From: Prochlorococcus sp. AG-355-N16
GTDB taxonomy: Bacteria > Cyanobacteriota > Cyanobacteriia > PCC-6307 > Cyanobiaceae
NCBI GenBank assembly: GCA_003278545.1
Contig: QCEF01000003.1
Coordinates: 1 to 64,000 of the forward strand
Length of the DNA stretch: 64,000 nt
Reading direction: 5' to 3'
The translations under genes were made by a program, and so were the position numbers. This document shows positions 37,269 through 46,179 of the stretch, one piece after another. Position 1 is the stretch's first letter, and every line of letters starts with the position of its first letter. The notes beneath the pieces were generated by a model, which saw only the letters and a list, made by a program, of their open reading frames with translations, searched no databases and was not told the origin of the DNA.

Positions 37269-37289
37269 AAATTTATTAATTAAATTTTT
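37267..37289. terminator. Possible bidirectional terminator between psaK and dxs
   Basis: AAAAATTTA, a TTAAT loop, then TAAATTTTT form a perfect 9-bp hairpin with A-runs and T-runs on both sides. It sits on the psaK stop and the dxs stop, so it could end both convergent transcripts. All stem pairs are A-T, which makes it weak. Confidence 0.4.
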
Positions 37290-39177
37290 AATTATTTAAC
37301 TTAAATTTCTTAATAATTCTATCTGCCATCTGATCAGGCATAAGTCCTAATTTTTCTTTACTCTGATCAGGTGAAGCATGATCAACTAAAACATCAGGTA
37401 TACCTATTCTGTATACAGGAATGCTTAGTTCATTATCGTTAAACAATTCAACTATTGCTGAACCAAATCCACCTATGAGAGTTCCCTCTTCCATAGTTAC
37501 CACTTTTTGAATCCTATCTGCTAAAGGCATAATAAGATTTTTATCTAGGGGTTTCACAAATCTTGCATTAACAATACATGCATTAATGTTCATATTTTTA
37601 AGGATACTTGCTGTTTCAATAGCTGATGCAACCATTGATCCATAAGCAATAATTAAAATATCTTCTCCTTCTTCAAGTATTTCAGCTTCTCCTATATTTA
37701 AAGGTTCCCAACCCTCATCCATTACAGCTACTCCTAATCCAGAACCTCTAGGTATTCTTAGAGCTGTCGGACCCTTATGGTTAATTGAAGTTATTAGCAT
37801 TCTCTGTAATTCAGATTCATCTTTTGGAGCCATCAATACAAAATTAGGGATGGATCTCATATAACTGATATCGTACTGCCCTTGATGAGTAGGACCGTCA
37901 GCTCCAACTATCCCAGCTCTATCAAGTACGAAAGACACAGGTAAATTTTGTATCCCAACATCATGAATTAATTGATCGAAAGCACGTTGAAGAAAGGTAC
38001 TATAAATAGCTACAACAGGTTTAAGACCATCGCAAGACATTCCCGCCGCAAGAGTAACTGCATGTTGTTCTGCTATTCCTACATCGATATATTGTTCTGG
38101 GATATTTCTTTGCAATATATCTAAACCAGTACCTGTAGCCATTGCTGCTGTGATACCAATAACTTTGCTATCTTGTTCACATATTTTCAATAAGGTTTGA
38201 CCAAAAATTTTACTATAACTAACAGGTTTAGGTTTCTTTGATGGAATAGATTTACCAGTGGTCAGATCAAATGCAGACTGAGCATGATATCCAACCTGAT
38301 CAGCTTCTGCATAAGGGTAACCCTTCCCTTTTGTTGTAACAACATGAACAAGTACAGGTTTTTTAAGTTTATGAGCAGCGTTAAAAGTATTAACTAAATT
38401 TGCAATATCATGACCATCAATTGGACCCATATATGTAAATCCAAGTTCTTCAAACACAGCACCAACTTTAGGCACAGCTAGTCTCCTAACACTTCCTTTA
38501 ATATTTTTTAGTTCTTCTGGAATATCCTTACCAATTAAGGGAATATTTTTTACACTTTCTTGAACACTATCTGACAAAAATTGCAATGGTGGACTAACTC
38601 TTACCTTATTTAAGTAAGATGAAAGGGCTCCAACAGGAGGTGAAATAGACATATCATTATCGTTTAATACTACAACTAAGGGAGTATTTGGTAAGTGACC
38701 TGCATGATTTATAGCTTCTAATGCCATTCCTCCAGTTAATGCTCCATCTCCAATAACCGCAACACATTTATAATTTTCACCTTTTCTATCTCTTGCTATT
38801 GCCATTCCTAAAGCAGCAGAAATAGAAGTACTTGCATGTCCGGCACCGAAATGATCAAATTTACTTTCACTTCTTTTTAGATAACCAGCTACTCCATTTT
38901 GTTGTCTAAGGGAATCGAATTGACTAAAACGTCCTGTTATTAATTTATGAGGATAACCTTGATGTCCTACATCCCAAACAACTTTGTCAAAATCAAGATC
39001 AAGTGTTTGATATAAAGCTAATGTCAGCTCAACTACACCTAATCCAGGACCAAGATGTCCACCACTAGTAGATACTACTTGAAGATGTCTTTCTCTAATT
39101 TGACAAGCAATTTCTTCTAATTGTGAAATTGTTAAGCCATGAAGTTGATTTGGATGACTTAACTCACTTAAAAGCAT
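37288..39177 (-). CDS. dxs: 1-deoxy-D-xylulose-5-phosphate synthase
   Basis: Dxs condenses pyruvate and glyceraldehyde 3-phosphate, the entry step of the MEP isoprenoid route that feeds carotenoids, phytol and quinones. The 629 residues contain [14 protein letters not shown], the thiamine diphosphate site [18 protein letters not shown] (near 150), a Drag/TIM-barrel pyrimidine domain ([13 protein letters not shown]) and a C-terminal transketolase domain. The length is normal. With ispE at the other end of the window, two MEP genes are present. It is divergent from ilvA. Confidence 0.97.
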   Translation of the reverse strand: MLLSELSHPNQLHGLTISQLEEIACQIRERHLQVVSTSGGHLGPGLGVVELTLALYQTLDLDFDKVVWDVGHQGYPHKLITGRFSQFDSLRQQNGVAGYLKRSESKFDHFGAGHASTSISAALGMAIARDRKGENYKCVAVIGDGALTGGMALEAINHAGHLPNTPLVVVLNDNDMSISPPVGALSSYLNKVRVSPPLQFLSDSVQESVKNIPLIGKDIPEELKNIKGSVRRLAVPKVGAVFEELGFTYMGPIDGHDIANLVNTFNAAHKLKKPVLVHVVTTKGKGYPYAEADQVGYHAQSAFDLTTGKSIPSKKPKPVSYSKIFGQTLLKICEQDSKVIGITAAMATGTGLDILQRNIPEQYIDVGIAEQHAVTLAAGMSCDGLKPVVAIYSTFLQRAFDQLIHDVGIQNLPVSFVLDRAGIVGADGPTHQGQYDISYMRSIPNFVLMAPKDESELQRMLITSINHKGPTALRIPRGSGLGVAVMDEGWEPLNIGEAEILEEGEDILIIAYGSMVASAIETASILKNMNINACIVNARFVKPLDKNLIMPLADRIQKVVTMEEGTLIGGFGSAIVELFNDNELSIPVYRIGIPDVLVDHASPDQSKEKLGLMPDQMADRIIKKFKLNN

Positions 39178-39294
39178 TTAACAAAAATAGGTATCTATAT
39201 AATCTAAAACGCGAAGGTGCAAAATGAGTATTTTTTTTTGAAATAGATCATGTAATGTTTTATTAGATTAATAATTAATGCTAAAAATATATAT

Positions 39295-40836
39295 ATGAAT
39301 GATTATTTTGAAAAAATACTTCAAGCCGAAGTCTATGAAGTAGCAAAAAAAACACCACTTGAGAAAGCTCATAACCTAAGTAATACACTTAATAATGAAG
39401 TTTTCCTAAAAAGAGAAGATCTTCAAGATGTATTTTCATTTAAAATAAGAGGGGCATATAACAAGATGAGGAGGCTAAGCAAATCACAGCTTACTCAGGG
39501 TGTAATTACTTCAAGTGCTGGTAATCATGCTCAAGGAGTTGCACTTAGTGCCCTCAAGTTAAATTGCCAAGCAACTATATTAATGCCCATTACAACACCT
39601 CTAGTAAAAGTTAATGCAGTAAAAAATTTAAAAGCAAAAGTTATATTATTCGGCGATAATTATGATGAGACTTACCAAGAGGCAATAAGGATTAGCCAAG
39701 AAAGCAATTTATGTTTTATTCATCCATTTGATGATCCAGATGTAATAGCAGGACAAGGAACTATAGCTATTGAACTTGAACAGCAACTAAAGGAAAAACC
39801 TTATGCAATATATATTGCTGTTGGTGGCGGTGGATTGATATCAGGAATATCTTTATACATTAAAAAAATATGGCCTGAAGTCAAAATAATTGGCGTAGAG
39901 CCTGAAGATGCAGACGCTATGACAAAATCCTTGGAAGAATCCAAAATTGTGGAATTATCTTCTGTCGGTCAATTTGCAGATGGAGTGGCGGTTAAAAAAA
40001 TTGGAAAAAATACATTTAATATTGGAAGAAAATATATAGATAAGATGATTAGGGTTAATACCGATGAAATATGTGCTGCTATAAAAGATGTTTTTGAGGA
40101 TACTAGATCAATACTAGAACCAGCAGGAGCATTATCAATTGCAGGAATGAAAAAAGATATTTTGAATTCGAATTATTCAAATAAAAAAATGGTTGCGATT
40201 GCATGTGGTGCAAATATGAATTTTGAGCGCCTAAGATTTGTAGCAGAAAGAGCAGAACTTGGAGAGTGTAAAGAAGTAATGATGGCAGTTGAAATTCCCG
40301 AACATGCCGGCAGTTTAATTGATTTTTGCAAGTTACTTGATAATAGAAACTTAACTGAATTTAGCTATAGAATGTCGAATTCTAATAATGCCCAGATCTT
40401 TGTAGGAGTTGAAGTCTATGGATTAAATGATAAAAAAAATCTTTTAAATAAATTTAGAAATTCGCAATACAAATTTATTGATATAAGTGATGATGAATTA
40501 TCTAAAAATCATCTAAGACATATGGTAGGAGGAAGATTACCAGGGAATTTTAAAGAAATGAATAATAGAGACTTTGTTGAGCTTTTATACAGATTTGAGT
40601 TTCCTGAAAGACCTGGTGCATTAATGAATTTTTTAAATAATATGAAATCTGATTGGTCGATAAGCGTATTTCACTATAGGAATTATGGTGCTGATGTAGG
40701 GAAAATAGTTATTGGAGTTTTAATCGATAGAAAGGAAATTCTAGAGTGGAATAAATTTGTAAGAATTCTAGGCTATAAATGCTGGGATGAGACTCAAAAC
40801 GATACATATAAATTATTCCTAGGTGCAACAGATTAA
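39295..40836 (+). CDS. ilvA: Threonine dehydratase (biosynthetic)
   Basis: IlvA converts threonine to 2-oxobutyrate, the first step to isoleucine. The 513 residues contain the PLP lysine in FSFKIRGAYNKM (near 52), the glycine-rich phosphate loop AVGGGGLISGISL and SAGNHAQGVALSA. After about residue 330 come two ACT-like regulatory regions (VEIPEHAGSLIDF and FEFPERPGALMNF). This long two-repeat form is the isoleucine-inhibited biosynthetic enzyme. The gene stop lies 27 bp before the probable scpB start. Confidence 0.95.
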   Translation: MNDYFEKILQAEVYEVAKKTPLEKAHNLSNTLNNEVFLKREDLQDVFSFKIRGAYNKMRRLSKSQLTQGVITSSAGNHAQGVALSALKLNCQATILMPITTPLVKVNAVKNLKAKVILFGDNYDETYQEAIRISQESNLCFIHPFDDPDVIAGQGTIAIELEQQLKEKPYAIYIAVGGGGLISGISLYIKKIWPEVKIIGVEPEDADAMTKSLEESKIVELSSVGQFADGVAVKKIGKNTFNIGRKYIDKMIRVNTDEICAAIKDVFEDTRSILEPAGALSIAGMKKDILNSNYSNKKMVAIACGANMNFERLRFVAERAELGECKEVMMAVEIPEHAGSLIDFCKLLDNRNLTEFSYRMSNSNNAQIFVGVEVYGLNDKKNLLNKFRNSQYKFIDISDDELSKNHLRHMVGGRLPGNFKEMNNRDFVELLYRFEFPERPGALMNFLNNMKSDWSISVFHYRNYGADVGKIVIGVLIDRKEILEWNKFVRILGYKCWDETQNDTYKLFLGATD

Positions 40837-40863
40837 ATATAGGGTAAATTAGGAAAGATTTCG

Positions 40864-41409
40864 GTAATTAAAATCAATCAATCTGATCTAAATACCACGC
40901 CAATATCTGATATAGATCTAGTTACTAAAATTGAAGCTGTTCTATATTTGAAAGGCAGACCAATAACAAAAAAGGATCTCTCAGAAATTACTAATTCTGA
41001 TATCAACTCAATAAATGATGCAATTAAAGATCTAAAAAATAAATACTCTAATCCCAACTCAGCTATTGAATTAAATGCAGTCAATAACAGTTTTTCTCTC
41101 GAACTGAAATCTAGTCTTAATGAATTCGTCGATGATTTACTTCCTTCTGATTTGAAAACATCCGAATTAAGGACATTGGCTACTATTGCTATCAAAAAAA
41201 AGATCCTGCAATCGGATCTTATACTTCTTCGAGGTTCAGGAGCTTATGATCATATTAAAGAATTATTAGAAAAGAAATTTATCGTCAAACGGAAGCAAAA
41301 AGATGGTAGATCATATTGGTTATCATTATCAGAAAAGTTTTTTCAAACTTTTGCTGTAAGTAATGAATATCTCTCAAATATAGGAAGCAGTAATAATAAG
41401 CAACAATAA
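40864..41409 (+). CDS. scpB: Segregation and condensation protein B, start codon lost or unusual
   Basis: ScpB works with ScpA and SMC in chromosome condensation. The tandem winged-helix fold is recognisable (VTKIEAVLYLKGRPITKKDL and LRTLATIAIKKKILQSDLI, then GRSYWLSLSEKFFQTF). The frame opens after TAG at 40840-40842. No ATG, GTG or TTG occurs before 40948, and that TTG would remove the start of the domain. A good AGGAAAG ribosome site at 40851-40857 points to GTA at 40864, where GTG would give MIKINQSD. I annotate from 40864 (181 residues) and infer a changed start codon, an ATT start at 40867, or a base error. No scpA is in the window. Confidence 0.75.
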   Translation, partial: VIKINQSDLNTTPISDIDLVTKIEAVLYLKGRPITKKDLSEITNSDINSINDAIKDLKNKYSNPNSAIELNAVNNSFSLELKSSLNEFVDDLLPSDLKTSELRTLATIAIKKKILQSDLILLRGSGAYDHIKELLEKKFIVKRKQKDGRSYWLSLSEKFFQTFAVSNEYLSNIGSSNNKQQ

Positions 41410-41447
41410 TAAGTAAATGTTAGGATATATTAAATTCCGAAAAGATA

Positions 41448-41726
41448 ATGTTATCTGAGATTTTTGCAGTTCTGGGCCAAACTTTATCAATTTATTCTTT
41501 CATATTGATAATAAGAATTTTACTTACGTGGTTTCCTGGGATAGATTGGAGTAACGGTGTTTTAGCTGCATTAAGTTCTATCACAGATCCTTATTTAAAT
41601 ATTTTTAGAGGTATTATCCCTCCAATAGGTGGATTTGATATTTCATCTTTATTAGCTTTTTTACTTTTAAATGTTATTCAAAATTTAATTACAAATCTCC
41701 AATATGCCAGTTTAGGTTATAGCTGA
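41448..41726 (+). CDS. YggT family membrane protein (Ycf19-like)
   Basis: A 92-residue membrane protein of the YggT/Ycf19 family. Two hydrophobic segments (IFAVLGQTLSIYSFILII and SLLAFLLLNVIQNLI) flank the conserved RILLTWFPGIDW and TDPYLNIFRGIIPPIGGFD signature. In bacteria and plastids this family is linked to cell or nucleoid organisation and to membrane complex assembly, but its activity is not settled. It follows scpB by 38 bp and converges on the MazG-like gene with a 2-bp gap. Confidence 0.87.
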   Translation: MLSEIFAVLGQTLSIYSFILIIRILLTWFPGIDWSNGVLAALSSITDPYLNIFRGIIPPIGGFDISSLLAFLLLNVIQNLITNLQYASLGYS

Positions 41727-41728
41727 AT

Positions 41729-42058
41729 TTATCTATCATCTCCAGAACCTTTAATATTCCCTTTAGCAACTCTTAATTTTAATTTTTCAAGGTTTTGTAA
41801 TGCAACATCCTCTAAATTGAAATTTAATTCTGTACAAAGATTTGATATGTACCACAAAACATCTCCTAACTCTTTTTTAATACCTAATTTCGATTCGTTA
41901 TCAAATATCCCATTATTATCTCTCATGACCTTTTTTACTTTTTCTGCCACCTCACCAGCCTCTCCCACTAAACCAAGAGTTGGATAAATATTGTTTGAGC
42001 CTAAATCTGGATATTGTGCTGTTTCTCTAGCTTTTTTCTGATAAGTTTTAAAATCCAT
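41729..42058 (-). CDS. MazG-like nucleotide pyrophosphohydrolase
   Basis: A 109-residue all-alpha NTP pyrophosphohydrolase of the MazG/dUTPase superfamily. The Mg-binding EExxE-like residues lie in GLVGEAGEVAEKVKKVMRD, and the second metal-binding stretch is KKELGDVLWYISNLCTEL. The length is that of single-domain members, which remove non-canonical or damaged nucleotides. The exact substrate is unknown. It stands alone on the minus strand between two plus-strand genes and is divergent from pyk. Confidence 0.85.
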   Translation of the reverse strand: MDFKTYQKKARETAQYPDLGSNNIYPTLGLVGEAGEVAEKVKKVMRDNNGIFDNESKLGIKKELGDVLWYISNLCTELNFNLEDVALQNLEKLKLRVAKGNIKGSGDDR

Positions 42059-42119
42059 GACTTAAATAACTAACTTTTTGTATGGTAAATTTATTTATAT
42101 CTAGCAATATTATCTATAT

Positions 42120-43910
42120 ATGTCGAATATTGATTTAAAAAGAAGAACAAAAATAGTAGCAACTATTGGCCCTGCAACTCAATCTGAAGAGATAATTACA
42201 GATTTAATTAAAGCTGGAGTAACAACATTCAGATTAAATTTCTCACATGGAGATCATAAAGATCATGCTGAGAGAATAAAAACCATAAGGGAAGTATCAA
42301 AAAAGTTAGATATAGATATTGGAATATTGCAAGATCTTCAAGGACCTAAAATACGATTAGGGCGCTTTAAAGATGGGCCAGTAAAAGTTAAAAAAGGCGA
42401 TAAATTCACCCTTACATCAAATGAAGTCGAATGTACAAATGCTATTGCGAATGTAACCTATGACAAACTTTCTCAAGAAGTTAGCGAAGGGAAAAGAATT
42501 CTTTTAGATGATGGAAAAATAGAAATGATTGTAGAAAAAGTTGATATAAAAGCTCATAATTTGGAGTGCATGGTAACTGTAGGAGGGGTACTTTCAAATA
42601 ATAAAGGTGTTAATTTTCCAGATGTTCAATTATCAGTAAAAGCTTTAACAGAAAAAGATAAGGAGGATTTAAAATTCGGTCTATCTGAAGGGGTTGATTG
42701 GATTGCCCTAAGTTTCGTAAGAAATCCATCCGATATAAACGAGATAAAGGATTTAATAAATAAAAATGGGCATTCAACTCCCGTAGTCGCAAAAATAGAA
42801 AAATTTGAAGCGATTGATCAAATTGATACAGTATTACCTTTATGTGATGGGGTTATGGTTGCAAGGGGTGATTTAGGAGTAGAAATGCCTGCTGAAGAAG
42901 TTCCTCTTTTACAAAAGGAATTAATAAGAAAAGCTAATACTTTAGGTATCCCAATAATTACAGCAACTCAAATGCTTGATTCTATGGCTTCGAATCCAAG
43001 ACCAACAAGGGCCGAAGTTAGTGATGTTGCAAATGCAATTCTGGATGGGACAGATGCTGTAATGCTTTCAAATGAAACTGCAGTTGGCGATTATCCTGTA
43101 GAGGCAGTAGAAACGATGGCAACTATAGCAAGAAGAATTGAAAGGGATTATCCATTAAAAGCTATTGAGAGCCACTTACCTAGTACTATCCCAAATGCTA
43201 TTAGTGCAGCAGTAAGTAGTATAGCTAGACAACTTGATGCAGGAGCTATAATTCCTTTAACAAAATCAGGTTCTACCGCTCGAAATGTAAGTAAATTCAG
43301 ACCACCAACACCTATTTTGGCAACTACTACAGAGAGGAGTGTAGCGAGAAGATTACAACTTGTTTGGGGAGTTACTCCCATAGTAGTTAAAAATGATGAA
43401 AGAACTGCAAAAACTTTTAGTTTAGCTATGCAAATTGCTCAGGAAATGGGGATTCTAAATCAAGGAGATTTAGTAGTTCAAACTGCAGGCACATTAACTG
43501 GAATAAGTGGTTCTACAGATTTAATAAAAGTCGGTTTAGTAAGAAAAATTGTATCAAGAGGAATTTCAATAGGGGAAATCGGTGTTACAGGTAAAGCAAG
43601 AATAATAAAAAATAATCTAGATATCTCATTAATTTGTCCAGGAGAAATATTATTTGTTCCGGAAGAATTAATGAAAAATATTCCACTTAGTAAAAATATT
43701 GCGGGCATTGTTACGAACCAAAATGTAAATGATGTTTATGCTTTGTTTAACAAAAATAATAAAAAGATTTCTACAATTTGCAATTTAGAAAATATGGGTG
43801 ATCATCAAATTAGCAATGGCGACCTTATTACACTGCAACTAAATGAAGGTGTTATATACATGGGGCAAATTGAAGATGATGATGCATTAGATAAATATAA
43901 ATATGTCTAG
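42120..43910 (+). CDS. pyk: Pyruvate kinase with extra C-terminal domain
   Basis: Pyruvate kinase makes pyruvate and ATP from phosphoenolpyruvate. The 596 residues carry the catalytic barrel (VVAKIEKFEAIDQ, VARGDLGVEMP and ITATQMLDSM) and the allosteric domain to about 475. An extra C-terminal domain of about 115 residues follows, of the PEP-utiliser mobile type. In Bacillus-type enzymes that domain keeps a TSHA phosphohistidine motif. Here the matching segment reads NIAGIVTNQNVND, without the His. The gene overlaps the ABC permease gene by 8 bp and opens a five-gene plus-strand run. Confidence 0.95.
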   Translation: MSNIDLKRRTKIVATIGPATQSEEIITDLIKAGVTTFRLNFSHGDHKDHAERIKTIREVSKKLDIDIGILQDLQGPKIRLGRFKDGPVKVKKGDKFTLTSNEVECTNAIANVTYDKLSQEVSEGKRILLDDGKIEMIVEKVDIKAHNLECMVTVGGVLSNNKGVNFPDVQLSVKALTEKDKEDLKFGLSEGVDWIALSFVRNPSDINEIKDLINKNGHSTPVVAKIEKFEAIDQIDTVLPLCDGVMVARGDLGVEMPAEEVPLLQKELIRKANTLGIPIITATQMLDSMASNPRPTRAEVSDVANAILDGTDAVMLSNETAVGDYPVEAVETMATIARRIERDYPLKAIESHLPSTIPNAISAAVSSIARQLDAGAIIPLTKSGSTARNVSKFRPPTPILATTTERSVARRLQLVWGVTPIVVKNDERTAKTFSLAMQIAQEMGILNQGDLVVQTAGTLTGISGSTDLIKVGLVRKIVSRGISIGEIGVTGKARIIKNNLDISLICPGEILFVPEELMKNIPLSKNIAGIVTNQNVNDVYALFNKNNKKISTICNLENMGDHQISNGDLITLQLNEGVIYMGQIEDDDALDKYKYV

Positions 43911-45135
43911 GAATATCTCAATAAAAGAAGCCTTAGGAATGGCCACAAAAACCTTAGTTTCAAACAAATTAAGAAGTTCGTTAACAATGCTTGGGATTAT
44001 TATAGGAAATGCATCAGTTATTACACTTGTTGGACTTGGAAGAGGTGCTCAAACATTAGCAAAAAACCAATTAAGTAATTTAGGTGCAAATGTTTTATTC
44101 ATTGTTCCTGGAAATAATGACACAAGAAGAAGAGGTATTTCATTTCCTAAAAACCTAGTTTTAGAAGATGCAGTAGCAATAAGCAATCAAGTCCCAACAG
44201 TTAAAAAAGTTGCTCCTCAAATCTCTGCTAACGAGATAGTACAGTCAAATTCTAAAAGCCTTAATATATCAATTGCGGGAGTTACTCCTGAATTTCTTGA
44301 TGTAAGAAGCTTTGAAGTAGATAAGGGAAGATTTTTATCTAAAAGTGATGTTAATAGTGCAAGAAGTTATGTTGTAATAGGTCCTGATCTTAAAGACGAA
44401 TTTTTCAAAGATAAAACTTCTTCACTTGGGGAAAAAATCAGAATTAAAGATCACACTTATGAAATTATCGGGATATTAAAACCAAAAGGTGCTGTATTTG
44501 GAAGTAATCAAGACAAAAATGCTTATATACCATTAACCACCATGGTAAATAGAATTACTGGGAAGGACCCTACTTATGGTGTAAGTTTAAGCTTCATTAG
44601 TGTGGAAGCAATAAATAAAAATGCAACTAGTGCCGCAAAATTCCAAATTACAAACTTATTAAGGCAAAGACATAAAATAATAAGAGATGATGACTTTGCA
44701 GTTAGGTCGCAAGAAGATGCATTGAATATAGTTACCAACATAACAAGTGGGTTAACTTTTTTATTGGCGGGTATCGGGGCAGTATCTTTAGTTGTTGGAG
44801 GAATAGGAATTATGAATATTATGTTAGTTTCTGTTAGTGAAAGGACTGAAGAGATTGGTCTTAGAAAAGCAATAGGAGCTAAACAGTCAGATATATTAAT
44901 TCAATTTTTAATTGAGGCATTGATTTTATCAACAATTGGAGGATTAATAGGAACAACATCAGGATTATCGGGTGTTTTTCTTTTGTCATTGATAACTCCT
45001 CTTCCTGCATCTGTTGGAGTTACAACAACTTTTTCTACCATGATTATTTCAGGATCAATCGGTTTAATCTTTGGCGTTTTACCTGCAAAAAGAGCTTCTA
45101 AACTAGATCCCATTGTTGCCTTGAGAAGTTTATAA
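43903..45135 (+). CDS. ABC transporter permease (MacB/FtsX type)
   Basis: A 410-residue permease with the MacB architecture: one N-terminal helix (LTMLGIIIGNASVITLVGLG), a periplasmic domain of about 220 residues and three C-terminal helices with the FtsX signature SERTEEIGLRKAIGAKQSDI. Such proteins form mechanotransmission or efflux complexes with an ATPase and a periplasmic adaptor. No ATPase gene is nearby, so the partner must be encoded elsewhere. The substrate is unknown. It overlaps pyk by 8 bp, and bioY starts 15 bp downstream. Confidence 0.9.
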   Translation: MSRNISIKEALGMATKTLVSNKLRSSLTMLGIIIGNASVITLVGLGRGAQTLAKNQLSNLGANVLFIVPGNNDTRRRGISFPKNLVLEDAVAISNQVPTVKKVAPQISANEIVQSNSKSLNISIAGVTPEFLDVRSFEVDKGRFLSKSDVNSARSYVVIGPDLKDEFFKDKTSSLGEKIRIKDHTYEIIGILKPKGAVFGSNQDKNAYIPLTTMVNRITGKDPTYGVSLSFISVEAINKNATSAAKFQITNLLRQRHKIIRDDDFAVRSQEDALNIVTNITSGLTFLLAGIGAVSLVVGGIGIMNIMLVSVSERTEEIGLRKAIGAKQSDILIQFLIEALILSTIGGLIGTTSGLSGVFLLSLITPLPASVGVTTTFSTMIISGSIGLIFGVLPAKRASKLDPIVALRSL

Positions 45136-45150
45136 ATAAAATTTATAATA

Positions 45151-45720
45151 ATGCTCAATTTTTATAAATTAATTGAGATACTGGTAAGTCTTCAATCACT
45201 AGTAATATCAACAATGCTACCTGTTTATATTCCACTACCATTTGTCGATGAATCCAATAATAGTTTTGAGATGCCTATCACATGGCAAATTCCAACTATA
45301 ATTTTACTAACTCTTATATTTCAAAAAAAAGTAGTTTTCAGAGCATTTTCTATATATATAATTTTAGGGTTATTTATAGCCCCAGTCTTTCATCAAGGAG
45401 GCTCAATTGGATATTTACTCACTCCAAATTTTGGTTATTTATTAGGTTTATATCCATTAATCAAAATAATTGATAATTTAAATACAAGAGATAAAATTAA
45501 TGTTGGCAACTTTTTAAAAAATGGATTTATAGCAATATGTGCTATGCACGTGACTGGAATATTTTACAACCTTTTACAAGTTATATTTTACAGTCAATTT
45601 AATATATTTTTATATAATTTAGGGAAATACTCTGTAGGTAAAATTGGATATCATTTTTTAACGCTTTTTCCATTATTACTACTTATTAAACCTATCAAGA
45701 GTTTAAAACATAGCAAATAA
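45151..45720 (+). CDS. bioY: BioY-like biotin transporter substrate-binding protein
   Basis: A 189-residue membrane protein with about six hydrophobic segments. The BioY signature is seen as VFHQGGSIGYLLTPNFGYLLG. In other bacteria BioY is the biotin-binding S component of an ECF transporter. Neither EcfT nor the ATPases are encoded nearby, so this may be a solitary BioY or may share modules coded elsewhere. Its stop overlaps the lspA start by one base (TAATG). Assignment to biotin is by family only. Confidence 0.78.
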   Translation: MLNFYKLIEILVSLQSLVISTMLPVYIPLPFVDESNNSFEMPITWQIPTIILLTLIFQKKVVFRAFSIYIILGLFIAPVFHQGGSIGYLLTPNFGYLLGLYPLIKIIDNLNTRDKINVGNFLKNGFIAICAMHVTGIFYNLLQVIFYSQFNIFLYNLGKYSVGKIGYHFLTLFPLLLLIKPIKSLKHSK

Positions 45721-46178
45721 TGATAACTAAAATACAAACAAAGTTATATTTTTTATCCTTAAGTATTTTTATTATTCTAATAGATCAATTTACGAAATAT
45801 TTTATTTTTTATAATTATAAAAAATTTATAAATAAAGATTTTCTTTTATTTCGATTAGATATTGTAAAAAATTACGGAGCAGCATTTAACATATTTAGTG
45901 GTAATAGAATATTTTTATCTTTAATAAGTATTATTTTTTCAATATTACTTATTTATTTAATATTAAGGAAAAATACTCTTAACCAATTTGATCTTTTTTC
46001 TTATAGCTTTATTCTAGGGGGAACTGTTGGTAATGGAATAGATAGAATTTTAAAAGGTTTTGTAATTGATTTTATAAATTTAAATATTATAAATTTTCCG
46101 GTATTTAATATTGCTGATATATCAATTAATGTTGGGTTTATATTTTTACTGTATAGAATTTTTAAAAACAAACAATAA
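45720..46178 (+). CDS. lspA: Lipoprotein signal peptidase (signal peptidase II)
   Basis: LspA cleaves the signal peptide of prolipoproteins just before the lipidated cysteine. The 152 residues span four helices. The two catalytic aspartates lie in GGTVGNGIDRI and VFNIADISINVG, and KNYGAAFNIF is the other family signature. The start ATG overlaps the bioY stop, and the GTPase gene starts 2 bp after its own stop, so the run is tightly coupled. The length is slightly short but complete. Confidence 0.92.
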   Translation: MITKIQTKLYFLSLSIFIILIDQFTKYFIFYNYKKFINKDFLLFRLDIVKNYGAAFNIFSGNRIFLSLISIIFSILLIYLILRKNTLNQFDLFSYSFILGGTVGNGIDRILKGFVIDFINLNIINFPVFNIADISINVGFIFLLYRIFKNKQ

Positions 46179-46179
46179 T

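Noticed and set aside
46111-46179. Longer start for the DUF697 GTPase
   Set aside because: The extra 23 residues would lie inside lspA in another frame, while ATG 46180 directly follows the lspA stop.
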